34,333 nt of DNA from an uncultured Prevotellaceae bacterium (GCA_946405695.1 CAMJIA010000011.1:1-34333); one strand, 5' to 3'. Shown: positions 1-10,300, counted from the stretch's first letter. The notes: generated from the letters alone by a model not told the origin. Translations and numbers: made by a program.

Positions 1-143
1 ATGCTTTGGGTGTAGCCCTGTGGTACTGCGGCAGAGAATCCGAGGCACTTGAGCACTTCCGTCGTGCAGCTGCCAATGGTGATGCTGATGCTGCCAACAA
101 CCTCAGACAATTAGAGAAACGAAATCAAAATAGTAATAACTAG
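1..143 (+). CDS. C-terminal fragment of a TPR-like protein (5' end outside window)
   Basis: An open frame enters from the left edge (first full codon at base 3) and stops at TAG 141-143. The 46 visible residues include ALEHFRRAAANGDADAANN, a helix-turn-helix pattern typical of the last repeat of a tetratricopeptide or Sel1-like protein, followed by a polar tail. Only 13 bp separate its stop from the first fimbrial gene, so it is probably in the same operon. From memory, Bacteroidales fimbrial loci often have a DUF3868-type outer-membrane protein with a TPR-like C-terminus at this position. That identity is inference, because the diagnostic part lies outside the window. Confidence 0.6.
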   Translation, partial: ALGVALWYCGRESEALEHFRRAAANGDADAANNLRQLEKRNQNSNN

Positions 144-156
144 TCATTTTTGAATT

Positions 157-2292
157 ATGATGAAAAAGTATTTCAACTTCGCCTTGCTGAGTGCGATAGC
201 ACTTACAGGCACAATCGGTTTCACTGCTTGCTCGTCGTCTGACGACTCGGTAGCAGAGAATTCCAAGGTGGCGGACAACCCCACGTATGATCCAGTAAAG
301 GGGACCGTAACATCACAGTTTGTCCTGAACATTGCTAGCGACGCGAAAAGCAATGGCAGACGTTCCGCAGGTACTACAGTACAAGTTAATGGCGATAATT
401 TCCGCGGTATTGACGACACTTTTCTCTTTGCCTTCAAGACAAGTGGCAAAGGCTTTGTTGACGCTACTTCTGCTGCCGAAGCTGCCGCCAATCGCTATGA
501 CTTGGGAGTAGTCGCTGCTGCAGGTTCCCTTGACAATGACGGTAGCGACTCTCACCGTATCCTTGAGCTCGCTATGCCTACAGGTACAGATGCTATGCTG
601 TTCTACGGCAAGGCAATCAAATCTAGTACCGATAAAGACGAAGAGGTCGGTAAGGTAACTTATAGCATCCCAGCTTCAATAGCAACAGGATTCAGTTTTG
701 CTCTCAACAACCGTGTAGCTGGGAATTCTGATAAATACGAACATGCAGCTCAGATTTTGGCTGCCATCATGACAAAGATCGTCAATGTCTCTGGTACCTA
801 TACTGTTGTTAAAGCGAATTATCCATCATGGCCAGGTAGTGATGGAGATGTTTTAACCTCCACTTGGAAAGAAATGAACCCAGAAGCTAAACCTGGAGGT
901 CAAGGCCGCACACTTTCACCATTGGAGGAAATCCTCCATAAAGCTTTCACAACCCTTACATCTTATGGGCCTAACGAACTGCGCGGTGGTTCTTCAAATG
1001 CGATTCATACCACAGTGAAAGATTTGTATTCTGTAACCATTAAAGTAGCAAATGCCATACCTACCTCTCCATACGAAGAGTTGGCAAAACATCTTGCACA
1101 GCAAATCAATACTCAGATAAACAATTACTTTACTTCTTCAGAAACAGAGGCTGTTACTGGCTTTAAGGGGGTCGATGTTATCAAAACAGCAATGGGTACA
1201 AGTTGGGATGACGACTGGAATGGTGTTGTTTCTACAGACATTTCCGGCTTCCCAGCTACGTTTAATTTGCCAGAGGGTGCAGCACAGCTTGAATATACTG
1301 CTTCCACAAACACATTTTCTCATAAGCACCCTGGAGTCAGTCTGCTTGACAAATCAACATCAACAAACCCAGATGCTTATACGTTCCCTGCAGAATTGAT
1401 GTATTACTGTAACAGTGGTGTTCGCACTTCTAACAAGGAGAAAACGTCTTCTTCTGGTTATCCTAACGGTGTAAGCAACTGGGATAACCCCGCCAAGTGG
1501 GACTCTGACTGGACAGGGACATCGGTTACATCTTCTACCCGTGCAACAGCTATGACGAAGAATGTGAACTATGGTGTAGCTATGCTGAAGACGACAGTAC
1601 AAATCAAAGAAGGTGTTACTGAACTTGAGGACAATAGGGCAGCACTTAACACCGGTGAGACTAATAAATCATTCGCTCCTGCAAATATTGACTTCGCATG
1701 GACAGGCGTTATTATCGGAGGTCAGCCTGAAAGTGTTGACTGGCAATTCTTGCCTACAACCACCAGTTTCGCCAAATTGGTTTACGACAATCGTATAGCT
1801 GGCGGAGAAGCGGGAACAGCTGTTCCAAATACTGCAGGATCACAATCAGCTCCTAACTACACCATTCTGTTTGATAACTATACCAGTGCTGCTGCACAGA
1901 ATAAAGTACGCGTAGCCCTGCAGTTCATCAATAATGGTGAAGATTTCTGGGGACGTGACAATCTGATTCGCAAGGGGCAGACATTCTACCTCGTTGCTGA
2001 ACTTGATCCTACAGGTATGGAAATTCCTGCTGCCAACTGGGATAACTATTATCAGGTTCCGCCTCTTGACGAAAGTGGTGTTTCAACCAAGACCACACGC
2101 GTCTTCGTACAGGATTACATGACCACCGCAAACTTCAAACTGACTGCTGATCCTACCGATCACACGTCAAGCTTACAGAATGCCTACGTCACGATCCCTG
2201 ACCTGCGTTCAAGCCAGTTGTCATTCGGTTTGTCTGTCGACCTCGATTGGAGACCAGGTCTGACATTCGATGCTGATTTAGGTGGTAACTAA
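157..2292 (+). CDS. Mfa1-family fimbrial major subunit (lipoprotein precursor, 711 aa)
   Basis: Likely shaft-forming fimbrillin. An N-terminal signal peptide ends in a lipobox (GFTAC, Cys25), followed by an SSSDD acidic linker. Arg68-Arg69 then Ser is a plausible processing site for an Arg-specific protease, as in P. gingivalis fimbrillins. The middle carries the Mfa1-type signature: YTFPAELMYY, a SSTRATAM-type segment, NVNYGVAMLKTTV and TGVIIGGQ. The C-terminus has NAYVTIPDLRSSQLSFGLSV and a final strand likely to act as donor strand in polymerisation. It is longer than P. gingivalis Mfa1 (about 560 aa, from memory). The start is ATG 157 or the adjacent in-frame ATG 160, and the two differ by one Met. 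The next gene, the anchor, follows after 14 bp. Family assignment is strong; major versus minor subunit role is inference. Confidence 0.9.
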   Translation: MMKKYFNFALLSAIALTGTIGFTACSSSDDSVAENSKVADNPTYDPVKGTVTSQFVLNIASDAKSNGRRSAGTTVQVNGDNFRGIDDTFLFAFKTSGKGFVDATSAAEAAANRYDLGVVAAAGSLDNDGSDSHRILELAMPTGTDAMLFYGKAIKSSTDKDEEVGKVTYSIPASIATGFSFALNNRVAGNSDKYEHAAQILAAIMTKIVNVSGTYTVVKANYPSWPGSDGDVLTSTWKEMNPEAKPGGQGRTLSPLEEILHKAFTTLTSYGPNELRGGSSNAIHTTVKDLYSVTIKVANAIPTSPYEELAKHLAQQINTQINNYFTSSETEAVTGFKGVDVIKTAMGTSWDDDWNGVVSTDISGFPATFNLPEGAAQLEYTASTNTFSHKHPGVSLLDKSTSTNPDAYTFPAELMYYCNSGVRTSNKEKTSSSGYPNGVSNWDNPAKWDSDWTGTSVTSSTRATAMTKNVNYGVAMLKTTVQIKEGVTELEDNRAALNTGETNKSFAPANIDFAWTGVIIGGQPESVDWQFLPTTTSFAKLVYDNRIAGGEAGTAVPNTAGSQSAPNYTILFDNYTSAAAQNKVRVALQFINNGEDFWGRDNLIRKGQTFYLVAELDPTGMEIPAANWDNYYQVPPLDESGVSTKTTRVFVQDYMTTANFKLTADPTDHTSSLQNAYVTIPDLRSSQLSFGLSVDLDWRPGLTFDADLGGN

Positions 2293-2306
2293 TCATAATT
2301 AATCAC

Positions 2307-3350
2307 GTGAGGCAAAGAAGAAATACTTTCATGATAGGAATCCTGCTGTCAGCCTGCTGGCTGATGGCGGGATGCTCCGTCATTGATGATGATCTGTCGG
2401 ACTGCTATGACGACCAACAGTTTCAGATGGGGTACCAGTTGAAGCTGGTGACCAATATGACGACGGAGTTGCAGACGCAGTTGACCACGATGACTGAACT
2501 CAGCGTGGCTAATGCCCTTGAGACGCATCTGAAAGATATCTTCAGCGACTTCGCCCACGATGTAGATCTCTCATTCTACGATACGGAAGGAAAGATGGAG
2601 CGCCTGCAGCACGACCAGCACATTATGGATGCTAACCAGTCGAGCTACACCCTCACACTGCCCATGCGTAAATACATGCACCTGGCAGTGGCAAACATCA
2701 CCGATAATACTGTAGTAGGCCTAGCCAACGACCAGTCGGGCGTAACGTCGTCACTGCAACAGGCCACCCCAACAGTGTCCAGCGGTAATGGAATACTTCC
2801 TTCCCACACTACAGGACTCTTCACTGCCCGCCAACCCATGGAGGTGCTGGAGGGCGTAGACCAGACCTTCAATGTCCACCTGTATATGGCCAATAGTGCC
2901 GCAACGCTGGTGCTCAACCCCAAAGGACAGACCTTCAAAGATATCAAGGTCTATGCAACGGGTTTTGCCAACGACTTCCTCATCAAAGACAGTACCTATG
3001 TCTATGAGAGTACCTCTACACTGATAGAAGCAAAACCAGTAGAGTCAGGCAACGACCTGCTATGCTTCTGTTCGGTGAACTTCCCCTCAAGAGATGCCGC
3101 ACCGGCATCCGTCAAGAAACGGGCGTCGACGAATCCTACCCTCTGGCAGTTTAAGGTGTATCTCACCAAACCCGATGGCAAGGTGACGGAGACCATACTC
3201 GACATCAGCGAACCCCTGAAGGCGGGTGACCTGAAGATTATTAAAGGCGAACTCGACGACGAAGGTGCCGTAAGACCTTACGACAGCACCGTAGGTGTCA
3301 GTGTTACGCTCGAATGGAACAACGGCGGTACCTACAATCCTGAGTTGTAG
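2307..3350 (+). CDS. FimB/Mfa2-family fimbrial anchor lipoprotein
   Basis: Outer-membrane anchor that would hold the fimbria at the cell surface and limit its length. A positively charged n-region (MRQRRN) and hydrophobic stretch end in LMAGC (Cys23), followed at once by SVIDDDLSDC. That short acidic segment with a second Cys is characteristic of the FimB/Mfa2 family. At 347 aa it is near the usual family length. Unlike the other four fimbrial lipoproteins here, it has no Arg-Ser/Ala site 40 residues after the lipid Cys, which fits a subunit that stays anchored. The GTG at 2307 is preferred because it supplies the positive n-region. ATG 2331 would leave a signal peptide without basic residues. 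Confidence 0.9.
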   Translation: MRQRRNTFMIGILLSACWLMAGCSVIDDDLSDCYDDQQFQMGYQLKLVTNMTTELQTQLTTMTELSVANALETHLKDIFSDFAHDVDLSFYDTEGKMERLQHDQHIMDANQSSYTLTLPMRKYMHLAVANITDNTVVGLANDQSGVTSSLQQATPTVSSGNGILPSHTTGLFTARQPMEVLEGVDQTFNVHLYMANSAATLVLNPKGQTFKDIKVYATGFANDFLIKDSTYVYESTSTLIEAKPVESGNDLLCFCSVNFPSRDAAPASVKKRASTNPTLWQFKVYLTKPDGKVTETILDISEPLKAGDLKIIKGELDDEGAVRPYDSTVGVSVTLEWNNGGTYNPEL

Positions 3351-3387
3351 TGGTATCGTGAAGTATTTAAAATAATGAACGCGCGCG

Positions 3388-5046
3388 ATGGCTGCTATCA
3401 GAAACATCGTATACTCTATGCTGTTAGGCATGATAATCGTATCATGCTCAACCAATGACGGCATATCTGATGAGCTTGGGATGGAACAGCCAACAGCCAA
3501 ACAGGTAGACCTGCTGATGAGTATTGGCAACAGCGCCATGAAGCCTCGTCAGGCACCTTCCAACACTCGTAGAGCTGCCACGTTCCAAGTCATGGAACGG
3601 CTGGTGGCTATTCCTTACCACACAAACAATGCGTCAGTGGCAGTCACTGACGAGCCGCTGATTGATCTTGTTGGCGCTGCAGAAGACCCCAACCGCGTAG
3701 AAAACCACAACAATTACTACGTGGACCACTGTCAACTGATGACGGGTACCAACCGCATGTTGGTCTATGGCAAGTCGAAGCCGGTAGACACAAACCCTGC
3801 CATCAATGGCAAACTGAGCGATCTTCCTGCCAAACGTACTAAGACGGAAAACATTACCTTCAGCCTGGCGTCTATCCGTGAAACAACGGAAGCACATACC
3901 GATGCCGATGCACTGGCTGCTTATATGACCACTATTGCCAACACCCCAGGCTGGAGCACCACAACCGACCCTACGCTGAAAAGCTACTATCTGGACTTCA
4001 TCCGTTCCAATGGTGATGGAGGAGGAATGATGAGTGGTGCGGCAGCTAATATCAAGGCATTCGTGGCAGCATTGAAAGCCCTGCTGACCGGTAGTGATGA
4101 TCTCAGTACGGCTATCAAGAATAATATTGATGCTACTGATATTTCCAGCAACAATTATCCCCGCTCTATCGGATTGCCCGACGGTGCAGCGGTCATGCGC
4201 TGGACGGGTTCTAAGTTTGAGGTGCGTACCACGACGACAACCCTCGACAACATCAACGGCATCAACCGCTATACTTATCCTGCCGAACTGATGTTCTTTA
4301 CTGACAGCCCCATTCGTACCTCTGCGGAGGAGGTGCCGAAGACTACCTATCAGAATATGGCTGCCAACACGCCCTGGGCCACATTCCTGGGCCAGCACTA
4401 TAACGGCTCAACAGCCGTCAATACCAATACCAAAGCGGTAGCCGTAGAGAATCCCCTGCAGTATGGTGTAGCTAATCTGCAACTGACACTGACAAGCATG
4501 GCTGCAACCCTGAGGGATGCCAAGGACATGCCTGTAACAAATGCCGACATGACCCATCTGCCCCTGAAAGGCGTCATTATCGGTGGTCAACATACCGTTG
4601 GACATAACATGAAACCAAGGGGCGAACAGACCGATGTCGACGGACGATTCATTTACGAGACTACTGTAGATAATACGAGTATAGCGACTCAAGGCTACAA
4701 AACCAATACATTGGTGCTGCAGTCATACGATGACGAGGAAGTGCCCGTCATCTTGGAATTAGAAAACAAGACAGAACATGCGTTTACGGGTAAGGACGGT
4801 ATCGTCTATCCCGATATGCGGTTCTACCTCATAGGTGTCATCGACCCTGCTGACAAGAAAGAGGCAGGCAAGGACTATACCAACCGTGTGTTCACTCAGG
4901 ACTACACGACAACGATGTCGATGAGAGTCATCTCGCTTGCCAATGCTTATACCAGCATGCCCGACCTGCTGGCACCGCGTTTGGAAGTGGGTGTACAGGT
5001 GGTGACAAAATGGATACAAGCCACGACCACCAATGTAGAATTATAA
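3388..5046 (+). CDS. Second Mfa1-like fimbrial subunit (lipoprotein, 552 aa)
   Basis: Paralogue of the 711-aa subunit. Shared landmarks in the same order are YTYPAELMFFTDSPIRTS, a PLQYGVANLQLTL segment, KGVIIGGQ, a late RVFTQDYTTT segment and a C-terminal NAYTSMPDLLAPRLEVGVQV. The signal peptide ends in IIVSC (Cys20). Arg61-Arg62 then Ala-Ala is a possible Arg-protease site. ATG 3388 gives a short signal peptide with one Arg, and an out-of-frame ATG lies at 3375. The gene follows the anchor after 37 bp. It could be an alternative shaft subunit or a minor subunit of the same fibre. The sequence alone cannot separate these. Confidence 0.87.
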   Translation: MAAIRNIVYSMLLGMIIVSCSTNDGISDELGMEQPTAKQVDLLMSIGNSAMKPRQAPSNTRRAATFQVMERLVAIPYHTNNASVAVTDEPLIDLVGAAEDPNRVENHNNYYVDHCQLMTGTNRMLVYGKSKPVDTNPAINGKLSDLPAKRTKTENITFSLASIRETTEAHTDADALAAYMTTIANTPGWSTTTDPTLKSYYLDFIRSNGDGGGMMSGAAANIKAFVAALKALLTGSDDLSTAIKNNIDATDISSNNYPRSIGLPDGAAVMRWTGSKFEVRTTTTTLDNINGINRYTYPAELMFFTDSPIRTSAEEVPKTTYQNMAANTPWATFLGQHYNGSTAVNTNTKAVAVENPLQYGVANLQLTLTSMAATLRDAKDMPVTNADMTHLPLKGVIIGGQHTVGHNMKPRGEQTDVDGRFIYETTVDNTSIATQGYKTNTLVLQSYDDEEVPVILELENKTEHAFTGKDGIVYPDMRFYLIGVIDPADKKEAGKDYTNRVFTQDYTTTMSMRVISLANAYTSMPDLLAPRLEVGVQVVTKWIQATTTNVEL

Positions 5047-5087
5047 AATTGAAAAATTGAAAAGTTGAAAAATTGAAAAAGTTGAAG
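5047..5087 (+). repeat. Octamer tandem repeat overlapping a TTG start
   Basis: Four 8-bp units A(A/G)TTGAAA sit at 5047, 5055, 5063 and 5071, followed by a decayed unit at 5079. The array fills the gap after the preceding stop codon (5044-5046) and runs into the TTG start of the next gene at 5073. An 8-bp change in copy number would shift which TTG lies in frame. Confidence 0.85.
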
Positions 5088-6263
5088 TACAGACATATAC
5101 CATATCTCATCTGGCTCTTTAGCGGCATGATGCTGCTGATGACCGCTGCCTGCAGTTCCTCGGACGACGAGGAAGGGCAGGAGAGTGGCGTGGATAAGAA
5201 GCCTGTGATGCTGGCGATATATGTCTATGCTCCGCAACCTGTGGCAGCACAGAAAAATGCCGTACAACGTCGCGCTACCGTGGGCAACGTGGATGTCAGC
5301 GACGCTGCTGAGGGAGAAATCAGGAGTCTGAAGCTGTGGATATATGAGACTGAGTCTGGCAAGTTTGTTGGCTATCTCAGCACAGAGGAAGTATCATCTC
5401 TAAACAAAGGAGAGGGCATTACCTACCAGATACCTGTCACTGACGAATTTGCTTCCAGCAAGCCTGATGTGGATGTCTATGTTCAAGCCAACGTTACGGC
5501 AGAGAACTGTGGCGTGGGCACGCTGAATGAGGAGACCACCCGTGCTGCCTTGTTGACGAATGCGAAGATTACGACAGACCACTTCGGTCTGGGCAGTCTG
5601 CAGACCACTGTACCCGAACAAGGAATGCCTATGGCAGGCAAACTGACCATGCAGCCGGTGGTGGGTGATGCCCCTGCCCTGCGTGTGGGAGACATGGATG
5701 GGGTTTCTACTGTTGCGTTGACCCGTGCCGTGTCGAAGTTGCGCTTTGTCTTTGCCAAGACGACAGGACAGCCTACGGTAAGTATCACCAGTATTAAGAT
5801 GAATGCAGAGATGATTCCCGACGAGGAATATCTGTTCACTACACCGCAGGCCATGACCTACAATGAGAATGCTGGAGAATTGCTGCCATCAACGATCAGC
5901 GATATCGCAGAGACTGCAGATCCTACGGACTATATATACTTCAATCAGGAAGCCCAGGCTTACGAGAACATGATTAACGAGGCTGCAAACAAACAGGAAC
6001 CTGAAAAACCTGAGGTAACTGTAAGAGGTCCTATCTATCTGCGCGAGTCCGACAAGCAATTGTCAGGTACGATCACCTATAAAATAGGTAACAGTGAGCC
6101 GCAGACCGCTGACTTCCTGATGCAACAGGCGGGTGATTTTAGTCGCAACCACACCTGGATAGTCTATGCCTACTATGCCGGCAGCGGCAAGTTGCAGGTA
6201 CAGACGGTCTACGTCAAGAACTGGGAGATCAAAACCATGAATTACGAGTTTTTTAATTGGTAG
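5073..6263 (+). CDS. Fimbrillin-fold accessory/minor fimbrial lipoprotein (396 aa)
   Basis: The signal peptide ends in MTAAC (Cys27), followed by SSSDDEE. Arg66-Arg67 then Ala is a candidate processing site. Residues 81-92 (GEIRSLKLWIYE) match the FimA/Mfa N-terminal beta-sandwich pattern. The C-terminus has FSRNHTWIVYAYYAGSG and a final V-x-N-W strand, as in many Bacteroidales fimbrillins. Its place after two large subunits recalls mfa3/mfa4 in P. gingivalis, so a tip or accessory role is likely, but this is inferred from order. No ATG gives a full signal peptide. An in-frame stop at 5058 limits the start to TTG 5073 or TTG 5082, both inside or next to the octamer repeat. Confidence 0.8.
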   Translation: MKKLKYRHIPYLIWLFSGMMLLMTAACSSSDDEEGQESGVDKKPVMLAIYVYAPQPVAAQKNAVQRRATVGNVDVSDAAEGEIRSLKLWIYETESGKFVGYLSTEEVSSLNKGEGITYQIPVTDEFASSKPDVDVYVQANVTAENCGVGTLNEETTRAALLTNAKITTDHFGLGSLQTTVPEQGMPMAGKLTMQPVVGDAPALRVGDMDGVSTVALTRAVSKLRFVFAKTTGQPTVSITSIKMNAEMIPDEEYLFTTPQAMTYNENAGELLPSTISDIAETADPTDYIYFNQEAQAYENMINEAANKQEPEKPEVTVRGPIYLRESDKQLSGTITYKIGNSEPQTADFLMQQAGDFSRNHTWIVYAYYAGSGKLQVQTVYVKNWEIKTMNYEFFNW

Positions 6264-6280
6264 TAATAAAAGAAGTGAGT

Positions 6281-7327
6281 GTGAAGAAAGAAGTATTTAG
6301 CATCCTGCTGGTAGCCATGACCATGCTGCTAAGCGCCTGTTCCTCGGACGAGTCCGGAGCACAGACGGTTACTACGGGCGAAGAAGCGTCTGTAGCGAAG
6401 CAGGTACAGCTGATGCTGTATACTTCCCATTTCCAGGACTACAGAGCGAACCATCGTGCTGCTCCCTCAGGCTTCACTGCCTACACCCCAGACAAGACGA
6501 CGGATATGGGCATCTATATGATAAAGGATGGTGATTCGTCCTATAAAGAGGAACGCTTGAGGTATGCCTCGAAATGGTTTGCTTTCTTTGAAGCGGAGGC
6601 TCAAAAGAACTATACTGTCTATGGCTACATGCCCAAGACAGGAGATATGAGTAGCAGTGTGGCAGTTTCTTCAGGCGCTACCCTGACCATCAACGGCATC
6701 AAGCCCATCACCACCGACGACATCTGCATCATTACAGGTGTCAATGAGACGGACGATGGTCTGAAGGAAGGAGAGTTCGGTTGGTACATGGCGAATTCCA
6801 ACGACAATTTCTTCATGTATCTGTTGATGGACCACCTCTATGCCTCGATGAACTTCAGTCTGATAACACATCCGGAATATGCCCAGGTGCGTACCATCAA
6901 GTTGAAGGCCATGACGCTAAAAGCCGATAAGGCAAGTGTTAACGCCCAAGTGACGCTGACCCATAATACGGATGGTGAGAGTTCCATTACGGGTGACGTT
7001 ACCTACACAACGACAGATGGCAACTGTGATGCAGAGATATTCAACAATGCTGAGGGCCTGGCATTGAGTAGCACGACACCCATCGAGGTCAGTGCCTGTT
7101 TTGCCCCTGTCCTGTCCACCCTGTCCAACAACCTGACGCTGGTCAGCACATACGACGTGTACGACAGTCAGGACAACCTGATACGTAAAGGTTGTACGTC
7201 AACCAATAAGATTCCCGCCCTTAATGCCAAACGTGGAGAACGGGTACAGATCAACCTGACAGTCAATCCGACATACCTGTATGTGTTGTCGCATAAGGAT
7301 TTGGATAATTTGTTTGTTATTCAGTAG
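6281..7327 (+). CDS. Fimbrillin-family lipoprotein (Mfa-like-1 type)
   Basis: The frame is open from 6257 (TTG), but GTG 6281 is chosen because it gives a clean lipoprotein signal: MKKEVFSILL, then LLSAC with Cys20. GTG 6275 is the alternative. A start at 6257 would overlap the previous gene by 7 bp and add an odd leader. The mature part carries WFAFFEAEAQKNYTVYGYMP and a C-terminal AKRGERVQINLTVNPTYLYV, typical of the fimbrillin family (Mfa_like_1 type). His58-Arg59 then Ala-Ala is a candidate Arg-protease site 39 residues after the lipid Cys. It is the last small fimbrial gene before the giant genes, so it may be a tip or adaptor subunit (inference). Confidence 0.8.
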   Translation: MKKEVFSILLVAMTMLLSACSSDESGAQTVTTGEEASVAKQVQLMLYTSHFQDYRANHRAAPSGFTAYTPDKTTDMGIYMIKDGDSSYKEERLRYASKWFAFFEAEAQKNYTVYGYMPKTGDMSSSVAVSSGATLTINGIKPITTDDICIITGVNETDDGLKEGEFGWYMANSNDNFFMYLLMDHLYASMNFSLITHPEYAQVRTIKLKAMTLKADKASVNAQVTLTHNTDGESSITGDVTYTTTDGNCDAEIFNNAEGLALSSTTPIEVSACFAPVLSTLSNNLTLVSTYDVYDSQDNLIRKGCTSTNKIPALNAKRGERVQINLTVNPTYLYVLSHKDLDNLFVIQ

Positions 7328-7353
7328 TTAAAGAAGATAGAGAAAAAAGATAG

Positions 7354-10300
7354 ATGAAGAAGATAACGACCATACTATTGCTGCTGTGCTTGTCTGCATC
7401 GCTGATGCAGGCACAGATTACCATTGGAGGCAATGTGTATGGTGGTGGTAATGCTGGTAATTTAGGCGGTCAGACCACTGTCAATATCTATGCTGGCGAC
7501 CTGCACAACGTCTATGGTGGTGCCCGTCAGGCAAACGTGGGAGGCAGTGCTTTCCTGCATATCGACGGTGAGCATGCCTCTTCGTACATTATTATTGACA
7601 AGGCGTATGGTGGTAACGATATTGCCGGAACCATCGGAACTTCTAACGCCATTCCAACGGAACTGACGGAAGTAGGCACTAAGGACGAGAAAAAGAATGA
7701 GATAGACGCAACGTGGAATGCCTTTATACGTATCTCTACCAAGGATCATCAAAAGACATATATCGGACAACTCTTCGGAGGTAGTAATGGTGACTATACG
7801 GTCAAGAATCCCAGTGTAAGTACGTTTGGTAAATGGGAGATATGGACAAAGGATGCTACTCCCATTAAGGTCTATGAGGATGATGCCCAACCTCAATTGC
7901 CTGATATAGGCAAGACCTACCTTGAGATTCTGGGTGGTTCTATCGTCTATGCCTACGGTGGCGGCAACAATGCGACAATTACAAATAGGACCGTCATCGA
8001 CCTGAACAATCCAAGCGAGGTGGTGAATAGTATCATAGATACCACCAATCCGAATGCAGGTCCTGGCGGTGAATTGCTGACCAACGCCCGCTTCGAAGAC
8101 AGAATGGGCATCAACACTACCTTCTCCTACCCCAGCAGTGATGCCTACCAGATTGGTCGTTTCTTTGGTGGTAACAACAAGGCTGATATGGCTATTCGTC
8201 CTCGATGGAATCTGCAACAAGGTAGAATCCGTAACCTCTATGGTGGAGGTAACGAGGGTCGTATGACCAGTCCTGAAGGTCTGTTGCTGCAAATTGAAGG
8301 TGCGGGAATGGTGGTCGACAATGTCTATGGCGGTTGTCGTAAGGCGGATATACAGCCTTTGTATGACGACGGTACACCGGTGCCTTATTCCCAAGTACAA
8401 CTGCCTACTGCAGATAATCCTAATAACATTCCTGCTGGCTACGCTTCGCGTGTCAGAGTGATGGCAGGTCATGTCAACAACGTTTATGGCGGTAATGACA
8501 TATCAGGTAATGTCTATGGTGGCAACACTGTAGGTATTCGTACGCACATCTATGGTGACGTTTATGGTGGCGGTAATGGCTCGTATGCCTACACAGACAA
8601 CCCCAAACTGAAGGATGATCCCAAATGGTCTGACTTCTACTATGATCCTGATGAGGTTCTGACGGCAGCAGAAAAAGCAGCTATAACAGACAGTAAGCTT
8701 TTGTCTGTTACGGCCCTCAATAAAGTACGTCCTAATGCTGAGAAGGTGTCTATCCTCGTTAGAGGAGATGAAGGCAATCCTGCCATCGTGGATGGCGGTC
8801 TCTATGTGGGTGGTAACAGTGCCTCGCTGCGAGAGAATGTTGAAGGCGCAAGTTCTGGCGACCAAACGCACATCAAGATTGGTTCATACGTCATCATTGA
8901 CAATGTGTTCCTCGGCAACAATGGCGAGAACATGATTAAATACAATGAGGCAGATGCTGAGGGCAGAGGAGAAGGTGTGCTGCGCACATTCAGCAAGTAT
9001 GTAAAGACTGATGGAACGTTGGTGGATACGCAAGAGGAAGGTGCCACGAAGTTCAACTCGATGATTTTGACAAACGCGGATGTCTTTGCCAAATACATGG
9101 AGGGCTGCGCCATGAAGGAGAAATCTACCGTTGTTTTTGAGAGCATAGCGAAAGGTGATGGCGTCGATTACATTCCTTATACGACCCAGTTTGGTTCGTT
9201 CTACTGCGGCGGTAACGTAGGTAGCATGATTACTGATGGTAAGACGACCATTAACTTCAACGACAAAGTGATTATCTACGACAAGGTTGTTGGTGGTTGT
9301 AACAGCGCTTTCGTCATTCCTTCTGACTACAACGCTCTCTACGAAGGCGGACTCTTAGGTGACGCTGACTCGGCTCCAGCAGGTTCTCCTGCGGGAACTA
9401 TTGGCGACAAGCTACAGCTGAACTTCAATGGTCTTAAAATACGCCCCATGCGATGGAATGCCGGACATACGGCACTGGAGTGGAACACCATCAGCGCTTC
9501 GACTGGCCTGAATGTTGCCCCGATTACTACGGGTGTCTTGCCTTCGCCCGTCCCCAGTGATGATAATGATATTGACCGTCGTCTGAAGGGCGGTAATATC
9601 TATGGCGGCTGCTATAACAGTGGTGTCGTGAATGGTAATGTCATCATTAATATCGGAGCTTCCATAGTCGATCGTGATATCGTATTCGATGAGGTGGAAG
9701 GTGACGAACATGGTGAGGGAAAGCTTTACGATAACGACGAATATCATATTACTAAGCGAAATACAGGCGTTATCCTTGATGAGCAGGGAATGGACGTGTT
9801 GGGTTCTGCGCTGAATGTGTTTGGCGGTGGTAAGGGTCTCGATACGGAGATTTGGGGTAGTACCACCATCAACCTGAATAAAGGCTATGTCTTCCAGATA
9901 TTCGGAGGTAGCGAGGAAGGCGGTATCGGTAAAGGTGTTTATAACTCAACGACAGAGAAGATAGAATACACCTACGATGCAAAATACAGCACTTACATCA
10001 ACCTGAACGGCCCGATAGCCGGTGTCTCGAAGGCAAACAACATGACGGAGGACATCGCAGAGTGTGAGTTCATGTACGGTGGCGGATTCTTAGGTACGGT
10101 GGCAGGTAACTGTATCATCAACCTGGGTAACGGACGTATCTTCGACTCTTTCGCAGGAGCTTGTAATGCCGATATCCTCGGACATACCGAGACTTATATC
10201 GGCAAAAACGGTTTCCCGTATGTCCGCGACTTCGTATATGGTGGTAACGACCTAGGTGGACAAATCCTCGGTACAGCTAACTTTGAGGATCATCTGCGCA

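Noticed and set aside
7462..8472. A 336-codon minus-strand open frame
   Set aside because: It is the antisense shadow of YGGG-repeat codons, with no motif or start context.
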